From the NCBI GenBank assembly GCA_033980235.1, contig CM067077.1:9772102-9836101 (forward strand): DNA of 64,000 nucleotides, given 5' to 3'. The notes beneath the pieces are model-generated. The model did no database searches and was not told where the DNA came from. It was given only the letters and a program-made list of their open reading frames with translations. The stretch's first letter is position 1. The number at the start of each line of letters is the position of its first letter. The position numbers were made by a program, and so were the translations under genes. This document shows, in pieces, positions 23,713 through 34,685 of this stretch. This DNA is from Diadema setosum (taxonomy: Eukaryota; Echinodermata; Echinoidea; Diadematoida; Diadematidae).

Positions 23713-25163
23713 AGGGGGTAATATCTTCAATTGCGGATCCTTTATCTCATATATTCAATTTATCTCTTTCTTATGGTATTGTTCCTGAAAGTATGAAAAT
23801 AGCAAAAGTTATTCCTTTGTTTAAAAAAGGTGACAAATTAGATGTTAATAATTATAGACCAATTTCTTTGTTATGTACACTGTCCAAAATTCTTGAAAAA
23901 ATTGTTTACAAAAGAACTGTTACTTTTTTGAAATTCAATAATATACTCTCAAATACTCAGTTTGGTTTTAGAGAAAAACATAGCACCTCACATGCATTAT
24001 TGAGTTTTGTAGAAAAAGTAGCACATGCTATCGACAAATCCTCACATCTCATAGGTTTGTTCCTGGACTTCTCCAAGGCCTTCGACACCATTAATCATGA
24101 TATTTTACTTAATAAATTGCAACATTACGGAGTTCGTGGGAAGGCCTTGGAGTGGTTCAGGAGCTACCTCTTGAACAGGAAGCAATATGTCTCTTTAAAT
24201 GGTTGCAATTCACAAATGTTAAATGTTAAATGTGGGGTCCCACAGGGAAGTTTATTAGGTCCGCTTTTGTTTCTTATTTATATAAATGATTTCTGTAAAT
24301 CATCAGATATTCTTTCTTTCATTCTCTTTGCGGATGATTCAAATTTGTTTTTTTCGCATAATAATCCTTTTACCCTCGTAAAGACATTAAATTTTGAATT
24401 AGAAAAAGTTGCTCAATGGATAAAAGCTAATAAATTATCTCTCAATCTTCAAAAAACAAAATATATGCTTTTTAGCAACTCCATTGAGACACTACCTGCT
24501 GATATTATCTTTGATGGCACACCGCTGGAAAATGTTTCTTATATCAAATTTCTGGGAATAACAGTTGATAATAAGCTTTCATGGAAATTTCATATTGATA
24601 GTATATGTAAGATTATTTCTCGAAACATCGGTATAATCAACAAGATTAAATTTTGTCTTCCTTTGTCGTCCCTGCTTACATTATATTCATCCCTCATATT
24701 GCCTTATTTAAATTACGGTATTCTTGTATGGGGAAATACATATCAAACTCTTTTGGATAAATTACTTCTGCTACAAAAGAAGTCACTGCGCATTATATGT
24801 CACACTGCTTATTTGTCTCATACTGATCCGTTATTTTTTGAAAATAAAATATTTAAAATTAAAGATTTGTATTTGTTTAATTTAGGACAATTTATGTATA
24901 ATTACAATAAAAATAATCTTCCATATATATTTGAATCAATGTTTTCAAAAAATCAATCTGTTCATAATTATCCTACAAGGCAATCGAACGAATTTCATTT
25001 ACCATTTTTTAGGACCTTGCTGGCTCAACAAACCTTCATCTACGAGGGGCCTAAGTATTGGAACTCACTTCCCAACGACATAATAACAGCACAAACTTTG
25101 AATTCTTTTAAAAACAAATTAAAATTTTTTCTGTTGAAATCTTATGATATACAACCAAATTAG
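23676..25163 (+). CDS. LINE A ORF2, C-terminal part: reverse transcriptase
   Basis: Continuation of ORF2 in a frame offset by one base. It reads SAGHDDISNF from 23,676, then the RT blocks KVIPLFKKGDKLDVNNYRPI, NTQFGFREKHSTSHAL, GLFLDFSKAFDTINHDIL (first catalytic Asp), CGVPQGSLLGPLLFLIYIND and SFILFADDSNLFF (FADD active site). The thumb/connection region LILPYLNYGILVWGNTYQ follows, and the protein ends KSYDIQPN. All RT motifs are intact. Apart from the one-base shift at the A-run, the roughly 1,062-residue protein looks undamaged. Either it is a very young insertion or the shift is a homopolymer sequencing error. This copy is the best reference for LINE fragments C, D and E. Confidence 0.9.
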   Translation, partial: SAGHDDISNFLLKGVISSIADPLSHIFNLSLSYGIVPESMKIAKVIPLFKKGDKLDVNNYRPISLLCTLSKILEKIVYKRTVTFLKFNNILSNTQFGFREKHSTSHALLSFVEKVAHAIDKSSHLIGLFLDFSKAFDTINHDILLNKLQHYGVRGKALEWFRSYLLNRKQYVSLNGCNSQMLNVKCGVPQGSLLGPLLFLIYINDFCKSSDILSFILFADDSNLFFSHNNPFTLVKTLNFELEKVAQWIKANKLSLNLQKTKYMLFSNSIETLPADIIFDGTPLENVSYIKFLGITVDNKLSWKFHIDSICKIISRNIGIINKIKFCLPLSSLLTLYSSLILPYLNYGILVWGNTYQTLLDKLLLLQKKSLRIICHTAYLSHTDPLFFENKIFKIKDLYLFNLGQFMYNYNKNNLPYIFESMFSKNQSVHNYPTRQSNEFHLPFFRTLLAQQTFIYEGPKYWNSLPNDIITAQTLNSFKNKLKFFLLKSYDIQPN

Positions 25164-25830
25164 GTTCGGTTTCATTCTCTCAATCAAGTCGTTTGTTTGT
25201 TTGTTTGTTTTTACAAGTATTAAGTTATCACACAGAAATAATTTTTTAAGGAAAACAATCTGTCTAACATAAGTTTACCTCAGATATTTCTTTTATTGTA
25301 CCAGTAACAGTGAGTCTATTCTCTTTCTCTTTTTTTATATCCGTTCCTATGCATTCATACCGGCATATGCACCCAATCAATCGCAATTTCAAACCAGGGA
25401 GCGTTGTATTGTTTTGTTATTGCATTTTCATAATGAAGTACAGTATGCTTGTGTCCACGATGGCGCGTGTTGTACCATAGTCTCATTTCCCCCCCCCCTT
25501 TTTTTTTTTTGTTCTTTTTTTTCTTCTTCTTCTTTTTTTTCCCTTCCCAAGTTAATTTCATGTCATTTGACATTGGTTTCTTTGACTTTGTGTACGTATT
25601 TTTAGAGGGTCCCATACCCTACAAGCTTTGCTTTTTAAGTGGGACCCTCCATTTCCATTCTAATCTTTGTATTAGGTATATACCTTAGAAATGAAATTCT
25701 GTTGTTACTCGTGACTACTTGTACGTTTTCTTTGAAATTGTTATAAATTTGTTCTGTAAATGTATTGTACATATTTTTTCTGTTTATTCAATGGAAATGG
25801 AAATAAAATTGAATTGAAAAAATTGAAATT
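25164..25830 (+). other. LINE A 3'UTR and (ATTGA)n tail
   Basis: Follows the ORF2 stop. Includes a polypyrimidine tract (25,491-25,552) and a terminal AATAAA-containing tail ending in TTGAATTG / AAATTG repeats directly at the LINE B junction. The 3' tail of ATTGA units is shared with LINE D and LINE C. Confidence 0.7.
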
Positions 25831-26284
25831 GAGTGCGAGGGCACCTGTTTGGAGAGTGCTTGTGTGGGCTCCCCAGGAAGAACCAGCAAGGCGGCGTAGA
25901 AGGTTGTTCCTTGATGTCACTTTGTCACGTAGTGCCTCGATGTGCTGTTTGAAGGTGAGTTGCCTATCCAGTTTCACCCCGAGGTAAGTCAGGGTGGGGT
26001 TGTTAGGGATCGGCTGACCTACCCATCGCTTGTCTTCAGTATAAAGCTGCGGTTAGAGATGACAGTGCAGATGAACCGCACGAGATGACGATCAGGAATG
26101 GTGTGAAGTAGCTTCAGGGTAAGACCCTGGTGTCATACCGTGTCGTAAGCAGCTGCGAGGTCCACCAAGATCACGCCTGCCTTGTAGCCCTTTTCGAAGG
26201 CTTCCTCAATGTCATCGGTAAGGTTGACAATCTGATGGACAGTACTCCTGCCTCGGCGGAAACCAGCTTGCTCGTGCGGCAGCT
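25831..26284 (-). pseudogene. LINE B, RT middle part with catalytic deletion
   Basis: Minus-strand RT fragment. From 26,284 downward it reads LPHEQAGFRRGRSTVHQIVN, then VILVDLAAAYDTV (first catalytic Asp block) followed by a TGA where Trp is expected (TV*HQG). It continues through HLVRFICTVISNRSF to KTSDG. The next residues are already NNPTLTYLGVKLDRQLTF, so about 130-140 codons holding the GVPQGS and YADD boxes are missing. It ends at TLQTGALAL at 25,831, where LINE A inserted. The deletion and the nonsense codon make this copy inactive. Confidence 0.8.
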
Positions 26285-27949
26285 CTGCCTCCCCCCCCCC
26301 CCCCCCCCCACGGAAAAACGCAGTAACTGACATTTTTATGAATGTTTACTTTTTTGCAAAAATGAATAGTTTACCCAATGCTCTCCAATGTGAATAGGTC
26401 AGTTTTGCAAAAAAAAAAAAAAATGAAAGTGACCAAAAATGCAATTTTTCACTTTTGCAAAAAGCAGTAACTGCATCCAGTTGATTCAACTTTGCAAGTT
26501 TCCCCACGGAAGAAAGCAGTAACTAACAAAGCCCACGGAAGAAAGCAGTAACTAACAAAGCTCACGGAAGAAAGCAGTAACTAACAATTTAGTCTGATAA
26601 TTCATACTCTGTATAGTTCTTCCTGTATTTTTTTCCCCTAATACCATTTATTTTTTCTACTATTTTTTTTAAACAATGTAAACAGCAGTTTCTTCCATAA
26701 TTTAGGGGAGTAGATATAAAAAGATTGTTTCACCAGTAACTTGACTCTGCCCGCAGAGAATCATATGACAAGTTGTAGAAAAAGCTTCTTTCTGGAGACT
26801 AGCAAACCTGGCAGACTCAGCGCGCTCAGCTCAGAGTGTAGAATACGCGTGCAGCTAGCTGCATGCGCATAAATTCTGCAGCATACAGTACTAGTAACTA
26901 GCTAAACACTGCATCACATCACAGTCATCACTTGCACAGTCAGGTCTGGTACAGTCTGAGTGATCATGCCAGTGCTAACCATGCTGTCACACAGTTTCTG
27001 CGGTCCAGGCATGCCTGTAAATCTATCATGAATTGCAGAGGAAAAGTCATGGTAGCCATGGCTTTGGCCAGAACCAGAAAATCTAGGTGAGCTGAAAATA
27101 TATTATATTGAAGGGAGATGAGCACTAGTATTAAACGTTAGTCTAACGTTAGATGTAGGCCCTATAGGTCTACCGCGTACCAGATCTACGTTACAGAGTA
27201 TCTATTGTTAACTGTTTACTGTTAGACAAAATGTCAGTAGGCCCTAGGCCTAATCTAACGTAATACTAGATCTAGCAAAAGGTCTAGCATTAACATTGGG
27301 CATAGATCTGTAGTCTAGCTTAAGTGTAACGTCAGAGTTTGACTAGGATCTAAGACGAAGAGACTTGATATTTTATTGCCTATCGCCCTAGTCCAGGGTC
27401 ATGTGTCAGGGGCCAGGCCGGGCACTTCAAAGTTCAATTAGGGTAGGCCTACATGTACCTTATTTTTACACAGAATGCCATTCAATCGACAAGACCTAGT
27501 CTAGCTAGGTCTAGTGTTAGGTCTTAGATCTTATAGATCTAGACTAACCAGAAAGTAGAAGAACTTTATAACCTGGTAGTGGTATTCATTCTCCTCCTAT
27601 GGTCATGTGACATGTGCAGTTAGCCTACTGCTTTTTTCCATGGGGAAAACAGCAGACTCCTGGCCGTCTGCAGTTACTGCTTTTTTCCGTGGGGAAACTA
27701 CCCAGAAACAAGGGTGAGCCACCGCAGTAACTGCATTTTCCTAAATAACATTTAAAAAAAATAACGGAAACATATTTTTTTTCTAGGTATTGTTAGACAA
27801 CTAGGTATGGTGCATAATCATACCACAAAATTATTTTTGAATGTTTCTGTGTTTTTGAAGAATCTGCAAAAAACACAAAATCGCATTTTTCTCAGCTCAG
27901 CAGCTATGCAGTTACTGCTTTCTTCCGTGCGGGGGGGGGGGGGGGGGGG
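26285..27949. mobile_element. Poly-C/G-ended TIR DNA transposon in LINE B (element D2)
   Basis: A 1,665-bp insert flanked by an exact AGCT duplication (26,281-26,284; 27,950-27,953). Removal of one copy restores the LINE B codons DSQLPHEQ. The termini are runs of about 19 C (left) and about 19 G (right), followed by an inverted repeat of about 20 bp, ACGGAARAAMGCAGTAACTG. Subterminal regions carry further copies: three tandem CACGGAAGAAAGCAGTAACT units at about 26,505-26,585 and inverted ones near 27,630-27,735. The interior is CTAG/TAGGCC-rich with no transposase, so it is non-autonomous. I do not recognise the family. Confidence 0.8.
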
Positions 27950-27953
27950 AGCT

Positions 27954-28410
27954 GTGAGTCGATGATAGGTTCCAAACGAGCTAGAAGGAGTCTTTCCAGG
28001 AGCTTGAACGGGACACAAAGGAGCGATATCGGGCGATAGTTCTTTGGGTCGTCGGTTGCCTTGTTGGGTTTGGGTATGGCGATGACTGTTGCCTTAACGC
28101 CAAATCTTAGGTACAGTCGTTTTTGAGAGACGGAATAAAAGCCTCTCAGCCATTTAAGACATTTTGGGCCGCAGTGGATAAGAAACTCTGGAGGGATGTT
28201 GTCTGGGCCCTGGGCCTTTCCGCTCTTGAGTTGGCGGACGGCTAGCATAAGCTCCTCAATGGTGAAAGGATCAGTGGACAGAAATCCGTCGACTCCAGGG
28301 GCTTGCCACATGGCAGTTGTTTCTAGTTTGACATGGAGTGCCTGCTCCTTGCTGGCATCTTTGAACTTCCCGTTCTCCAGGAGTTGTTTTGCAATGGCAT
28401 TTGCAGACAC
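27954..28410 (-). pseudogene. LINE B, RT N-terminal part
   Basis: Reads SANAIAKQLLENGKFKDASK, FTIEELMLAVRQLKSGKAQG then PDNIPPEFL, GVKATVIAIPKPNKATDDP then KNYRPISLL, and ARLEPIIDSQL up to the transposon junction. These are the standard first RT blocks of non-LTR elements. It is out of frame with the endonuclease part, with the shift lying near 28,410-28,440. Confidence 0.85.
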
Positions 28411-29524
28411 AGAGCATCGTGTAGATTTTGAGCTTCTTCCTGTGAGGCGATTGAGAGTTCTCCAGGCTTGCCTGCTGGAATGGGAAAGTCAATACCTTGT
28501 ACGGTCTCCTCCCAACGCTCTCGCCGTTTCCTGTCTAAACAGTCAGTCAGTGCTGATGCCTTGTTAGCCGCATCTTCGTCTCCAGGTTGGGTGTGTAGGA
28601 AGTCTTGATAGTGGGTGGAGCACTCATCATCCCATAGTGGGATATAGCGCTTGCGGAAGCCGCAGGGAATGGTAGCTTTTGCTGAACTGGTAAGGAGATT
28701 GCAGAGAAAAGAGTATACTTGGTCCAGAATGGCGGTTGACAAGGGGGGAAGATTGTCAATGCCTGACTCCACACGGCTTTCGAACTTGGTCCAGTCAGCC
28801 TTCCGGAAATTCCACCTCTTCACCGGCTTGGAAGGCATTGGTGAAATCGGACTTTCCGAGATGATCAGTGAAGGCTTGTGTTGTGATTTGGGGAAATGGT
28901 CCAGGATGATGCGGGAAGGAGCTGGGCCATCTAAGTTGGTGAATGCTAGGTCTGGGTTGGATGTGGTATTCCAGCAGCCAGAGTGAAAGCTGTCTGGCTG
29001 CTTTGGATCGTAGAGAAGGTGCATGCTAGATGCTGATGCCCAGTTTTCGAGAGTATCTCCATTTGGGCTCGATAACGAATAGCCCCAGGTTGTGCTGCGG
29101 CAGTTGAAGTCTCCGGCGTAAATGCACGGACTGGCAAACACTGGGATTGAGTCGGGTTGGAGCTGAAAGGGAGGTGGTTTGTAGATGTTAACAATGGCGA
29201 CGCCTTCAACCTCAGTGGCTGCACATTCCAGATTCGATTCAGGAGCAGATATACCAAGCTCTGGCCATTGGGTAGAGTGTCTCTCGAAGGATGCAATACC
29301 ATGGATATCACTCTTTGTGTGAGCTGCAAGGACGTAGCCGGGGATCTTTAGATTGGAGGTTTCTTTGGAGTGGGTCTCTTGAAGAAGGATGACAGTGACA
29401 TTGTATGATTGAAGGAGGTGTTCAATGACTGAGATCTTGGACTTGGTGATACCTTCTACATTTAGTTGCAGGACAGATATCCCATCCGGCTTGACACCAG
29501 CTGGTGCCTACCCTGGAAAGGGCA
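28411..29524 (-). pseudogene. LINE B, endonuclease part
   Basis: Minus-strand frame without an ATG at its start. It reads ISVLQLNVEGITKSKISVIE, VILLQETHSKE (catalytic Glu), VEGVAIVNIYKPPPF, YAGDFNCRSTTWGY (Asp/Asn) and NPDLAF, and then the linker domain to KPGELSIASQEEAQN. This is an AP-like endonuclease (EEP family) followed by the inter-domain region. The frame continues upstream across the CACTG MITE to a start near 30,171. One TAG lies just inside the N-terminal side (PFPG*APAGVKPDG). Confidence 0.8.
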
Positions 29525-30063
29525 CACTGCAAAAAGTCCGGTGTTAAATATGAAACACCGAGCTGGTGTTAAATTTCCGGTGTTCATTCATGGTGTTAGA
29601 TTAACACCTCCGGGTGTCATTTCAAAATATAACATTGGGTTTTTTTTTTTAATACTAGTAGTTTCTTAGGGACTGAATTTCTTGTTAATTCTGAACAAGA
29701 AAATGAAGAATTTTCCGATAAAGTACTTGATTTTTGAAAAAAAAAGTGTAAACGCATTTATACCACAGTAACACCAGTTGGTGTGGTCTCCTATTGAAGC
29801 TGGACGGGTGTTATACCATTGAAATCAACACCACCAATATCAAATCAACACCATGCGGTGTCATTAATGAATTAACTTTAGCGCAGTGTCAAAAATATCA
29901 CCAGCCACAGTGTCAAATTAACACCACGAAGTGCCAGGTGAACACTTTTTAACACCGTCACAATACATTTTCTACACCTGTGGGTGTGGTCCTTTATTGA
30001 AGCTTGATCGGTGTTAGATTTAACACCCATGGTGTTAAATCTAACACCGATGTTTTTAGAGTG
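29525..30063. mobile_element. EnSpm/CACTA-like MITE in LINE B
   Basis: A 539-bp element with ends CACTGCAAAAAGTCCGGTG and, inverted, CACTCTAAAAACATCGGTG. GGTGTTAAAT / ATTTAACACC motifs are repeated inside. It is flanked by a 2-bp CA duplication, and removal of one CA restores the LINE B frame (EHVPFPG). CACTG/CACTC ends with AAAAA and short duplications are characteristic of animal EnSpm/CACTA elements, and GGTGTTAAAT-rich MITEs of this sort are widespread. No coding capacity. Confidence 0.75.
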
Positions 30064-30240
30064 CACGTGTTCCGGGGAAGGGGTAAGGCCGGACTGCAGC
30101 TGTCCAGAAGGCATCTTTTGCTTGGGTGTTGAAGCAGTAATAGTAGCAGTAGTAGTCCCTGGTGTCGTCATTCGCTTGTGTCAAAAGCTGGCTGTTGGCA
30201 CAGTTACCAGGGCTCACCACGGGGAGGTTAGATGAGTTGA
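30064..30240 (-). pseudogene. LINE B 5' end with ORF start
   Basis: The minus-strand ATG at 30,171 starts MTTPGTTTATITASTPKQKM and continues to LTPSPEHV at the MITE junction. The ORF then continues below 29,525. A short 5' leader extends to about 30,240. Confidence 0.6.
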
Positions 30241-30630
30241 GATTATCAAAGCAGAGGGGTGAAAAATGTGCCGTGAAAAATCTTAATCAGTTTGTCTCCC
30301 TCTGTACAAATGTATTTGTAAGACTGCAACTGCTGATGTATATTTTAACCAACACGTCGGAAAAAGGAATCAGTGGGAATTGAACATGTCATTTAGGACC
30401 TACCTCTTTCCTGGCAGCTACACTACAACCGGGTTATCAACAAATACCAAGGCTCTGAAATTCCGACATTGTTATGTTCAAGTAGTCCAAGGCGAACAAG
30501 GCTTACTGAATGAAATCAAGAGATTATTAAAGCAGAGGGGTGAAGATATGCCATGAAATCAGTTGTCTCCATCTTACAAATGTATTTATAAGATCGTAAC
30601 TGCTGCTCTATATTTCAACAAACACTCAGT
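30238..30630. repeat. Direct repeat pair flanking 160 bp
   Basis: About 115 bp around GATTATCAAAGCAGAGGGGT (30,243 on) reappears near 30,521-30,630 with AGATTATTAAAGCAGAGGGG. Both copies also share CAAATGTATTTATAAGA-like sequence. The pair may be flanks duplicated with an element or a solo tandem repeat. Confidence 0.55.
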
Positions 30631-31540
30631 TTACTTAAGATAGATAACTGAACCGGTGACGCGACATTTGCGCCTGCGGCAGTTGCTCCAGTCATATTTT
30701 TTCCCCAAGGACTTTGGGTTCGGGTTCGGGTTAGGGTTGTGATAGGGATTTAAGTTTAGTTTGATGTGAAGATTAGAATCAGGGATAAGTATATGTTTCT
30801 GAGTAGAGTTTATGGGAGCAATTGTCGGAGGAGCAAATGTCATGGAACCAACTGAGCCATTTTGTTTGCAAGAGTCTAAGCTCTATACTCATGGTATCCA
30901 ATCCCCCCCCCCGTTTAAAAACAAAATAAATCAAAGGGAAAAGGGAATGAATTATGAAATATATCTGGTCTGCTCTACAAGATTTTCATACCTGGAAAAA
31001 AAGAAGAAGAAGAGATTAATCAACTCAAAACTGAGAATATCTCCACGCGTAGGCACAACATCGACATCCTATATAGATTATTGCCTGTTGGTGATGGCAA
31101 ACCATGCTTTAAAAGAGCACAGGGCTATATATAAGAGCATACTGTGAGATATGCAATCTTTTTGCTCTATTACAAAACTCCGTGGAATGTATCGGGTTTT
31201 TCTTATTATATACATGTTCCATGCTAACACCAATTAGTGTGCATGCTGATTGGGCAAACTACTCTCTGTCTTTCTCATAATTAAGAAGAGGGATGGATAT
31301 TGTACACGTGTGAATAACCTTATTTTGTCATCTGCCACGGTAATAAATCACGAGCACTTTCTTATAGTATTCATTTCTATTTTTATCTATGTTCATCTAT
31401 ATCCTATACGCAGCATTACATACTGACTTGTTGTTGTCTCTGCTGCGCATAACTGTGTATGCTGTAATACATTCCGTGGTTTAATTAATGTCTGGAGCCT
31501 TCATTGTTCGTTTTGTGCGAATCAGAAGGTTTTTTTTTTT
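30631..31540. other. No gene seen
   Basis: AT-rich sequence with a GGGTTCGGGTTCGGGTTAGGG tract at about 30,716-30,737, a poly-C run at 30,904 and a poly-T run at 31,531. No supported coding sequence. Confidence 0.35.
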
Positions 31541-31547
31541 TTTTCAC

Positions 31548-34500
31548 GTCAGACATTGCCAAATTTTGCCAAGTATCAAAATACCGCTACACACATTCTC
31601 TCTGTCTATAGAACTATCAATATAGTGAGGCAGATATGTGAAAAAGATGCTCACATCCGGCGGAAAGTATGAAAATTTACATATAGGGGTGTTTTGGGGC
31701 GCTGATTTAAAAAGAGATCTGGCCACGGGGTCGGCTGCCATTTTGAATTCCAATATGGCCGCCGTCAAAGATCCCTATCTTTATTTCTGAATGACAAAAG
31801 CCATTGAAATTTGATACATAAAGGCATGGTGATATGATGACTTCAATAACAGACTTATTTGATATATCTTACAAGCTGCACGGCAGCCAATTTGAATTTT
31901 TCTACATAGTTGCCATGCTGGAGTGTTGAAAATCTCTATCTTGGGTTTGTAAATTATTAATAAATCTCATTGAGCGCTCGTTTGTAACTGATTGAGTGCG
32001 CGCTGCTGTATTTACATTGTGACGTCAGTGAAAGGTGCATTATGCTTCATTCTGCACTTTTTGGCATGCCCGTGAATGTTAGTCGTGGTGTTTGTCTTTA
32101 TATCTATATCTATGTTTATCTGATGATTCAGAATTTTATTATCAAGCTACAGACTGAACCATTTTTTTTTTGTTATCTTAAAGGATAGTCAATCACTTAT
32201 CACATTCTCCCAATCTATATTTCATCTACATGGGAAGAGCTTGCTTCCAAAAGGTGCTAAATCCATTGAAAATGATGGATTTGGCGCCTTCTGAAAGCAA
32301 GCTCTTCATGTATGTTCATCAGTAGTAAGTTTTTATTTTAAAAAAAATACATTGAAATATGCATTGAGATATATTAATGATTTACGTTTGCTTGAGTTAT
32401 ATCTGCGTATGCCGTGTCTTATATTTTGGTTTAATGTCATAAGCTTTAAGCTTTCATATTCCTTATGTACGAATCAGAAAATGATGTAGCTTACTATTTA
32501 CCTTTAGCTTTAACGCCATTTTGTTGACTGTCTAAAGGTCGCACACATTTTCTCTCTTTCTACATTGATTTTATCTAAGTGCATTTGGTGCTTAGACATT
32601 CTTAAATACACATTTATGATGCACATAAGTGAGTTACATTGGTGTATAATTAGTCATATTTTGTGGTTTGATGTTGTAAAATACATGGTTTCTCCTGAAA
32701 AAAAAAAACACAGTAAAATCAAGGCAACAAATAAATCAACCCTCAAGACGTTGATGTCCTCTGATATTTCAGCCACTGTTTTTATGCTGTTGATCCAGCT
32801 GCAGATTGATTTTGAGTCTCATTGTTACTGCAAATGTCTTTAACACGGAATTATTAATATGCAAACAAGTGGGGGTAATGGATGCATGGATATCAGTCAT
32901 GTGTGTTAAATACAACTGAATCAGTTGATTGCGTTTGACGCAAATAACCTAAATCATTGTATGTATAAACAATAGCTGACAACTCGAATACCAGTAAACA
33001 TTTTTCACGGCACACCACATGATAGGCTTTTTAAACAGACACGATGAAAGATACTTAAAACACAATTTTTTTTTGCTTTAAACGGTCCCACAACCTGATA
33101 AACCTCAACCAGTTCCTAGTCTATAGGGCGGCCATGTTTCACTTCTCTTACCCTAAACAAACAACTTTACTGATCCCGATTTCTATTCCTTTTAGGAGAA
33201 TGAAATAGAGATGTTATTAATGTCTTAAGCCTTCATTGTTTGATTTGCACGTATCAGAAAATAATATAGTTTACTATTTTGCTTCAGATATAACTAAATT
33301 TTGCTGATTATCAAGACATCGTTACTGTATATGCATTTTCTCTGTCTATAGATCTATCAATCTGCACGCATGTGTAATCATAATTGATAGATTCCCATAT
33401 ATAAATTTATGTTTCATGCAAATAGACGAGTTATATTTGTATGTATTATGATTTGTCATATTTTGTAGTTTGATGTCATAATGTATATGGGATCTCTTGA
33501 AAACAATAACAAATCAAGGCAACAATGAAAACGGAGTTTATCCATAGTTTTATATAATTGTGAATAGAGCGTGATAAGAGGAAATAATGAAGAGTTAAGA
33601 GAATTGACACATGGTATCTTGACATGAGTTGCTTTGTGGAATAAACCCGGAAGTGCCCAATGACATTGCAATCACAACAATGTGCTCTTGATCCAGCTCC
33701 AGATTAACTTGGAGTGTCACTGTAAAGAAAATGGTGTTAACACGGAATTGTAATCATGACTAAGTGGGGGTAACGGATGCATTGACATCAGTCATGTGTG
33801 TTGAATACAATTGAATCAGTTGAACGCTTTCGATGCAATTAGCCTAAATTGTATGTATACACAATGGCTGTCAAATCGAATGCCAGCAAAAATGAACGGG
33901 CACTCCCCCTGCTAGCAGATATGTGAAATGTAATTTGTAATAAACAGCCTCACAACATGATAAACATCAAAATGTTCCTAGAGAGTGGGCGGACATTTTT
34001 CACTTGTCTCACCTTAGAAAACCAACTGATTCTGATTTCTGTTTTTTTTTTTTTTAAGGAAAATGAAGTCGAAATGTATATATCTTAATTATGATTTTAT
34101 GATACTTAAGTATGGGAGTATCCGATAACTTTCATATTTCATATCTATCTATATCTATATACATCTATATCTATTCTATATCTTTATCTATATCTATATC
34201 TATGTCTACCTATGCAAGAGCTTGCTCCCAAAAGACGCCTAATCCATCATTTTTCAAGAGATTTAGTGCCTTTGGTTTAAAGCTCTTCATTGTATACGAA
34301 TCAGAATTTTATTACTTAGCTTCAGGCTAAACCCTATTTTCGATATCTTTCAGGGCAATCAATCACTAATCACATTCTCTGAATCTATTATCAACATGAT
34401 ATTGTATGTTCATTTGTAGGTCCTATCCTATTTTATTAAAAACATTACATTGAATAATAATTATGCATAGAGCTTTGATAATGATTTGTGTTTGCTGCGT

Positions 34501-34685
34501 ATACACGAGTTATATCTGTTTATGCCGTGTTTCATATTTTGGTTTGATGTCATATAGCTTTCATCTTCCTTGTGTATACGAATCATAGAATAATGTACTA
34601 GTACTTTTCTGTTTAGCTTCATCTTTCACAGTTTCACGTAATTTTGTTGAGTGTCAAAATGTCGCTACACCTTTTCTCTTTCTAC
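31548..34685. repeat. Repeat family R, left block (several copies)
   Basis: Several degenerate copies of one unit. Landmarks are ACACATTCTCTCTGTCTATA (31,590; 33,333 variant), TTGATCCAGCTCCAGATT (32,793; 33,689), GCAAACAAGTGGGGGTAATG (32,862; variant at 33,757), AATCAGTTGA and AACATGATAAACATCAA. Main copies lie at about 32,400-33,180 and 33,220-34,060, with partial ones at 31,548-31,660 and 34,490-34,685. The same landmarks return at 35.9, 49.1, 50.3, 51.7 and 53.6 kb. No ORF is shared, so the family is non-coding here. Confidence 0.7.
32225..32315. repeat. Hairpin GAAGAGCTTGCTTCC
   Basis: Inverted arms of about 36 bp (GAAGAGCTTGCTTCCAAAAG and ATGGATTTGGCGCCTTCTG) around a short loop. A decayed second copy lies at about 34,208-34,292. 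Probably a tiny foldback sequence carried by repeat family R. Confidence 0.65.

Noticed and set aside
28651..28986. Plus-strand ORF opposite LINE B endonuclease
   Set aside because: Shadow of the minus-strand endonuclease frame, which has the catalytic motifs.
30716..30737. Interstitial telomere repeat (GGGTTCGGGTTCGGGTTAGGG)
   Set aside because: Only one TTAGGG unit; the rest is GGGTTC. Too short and imperfect for a telomeric tract.
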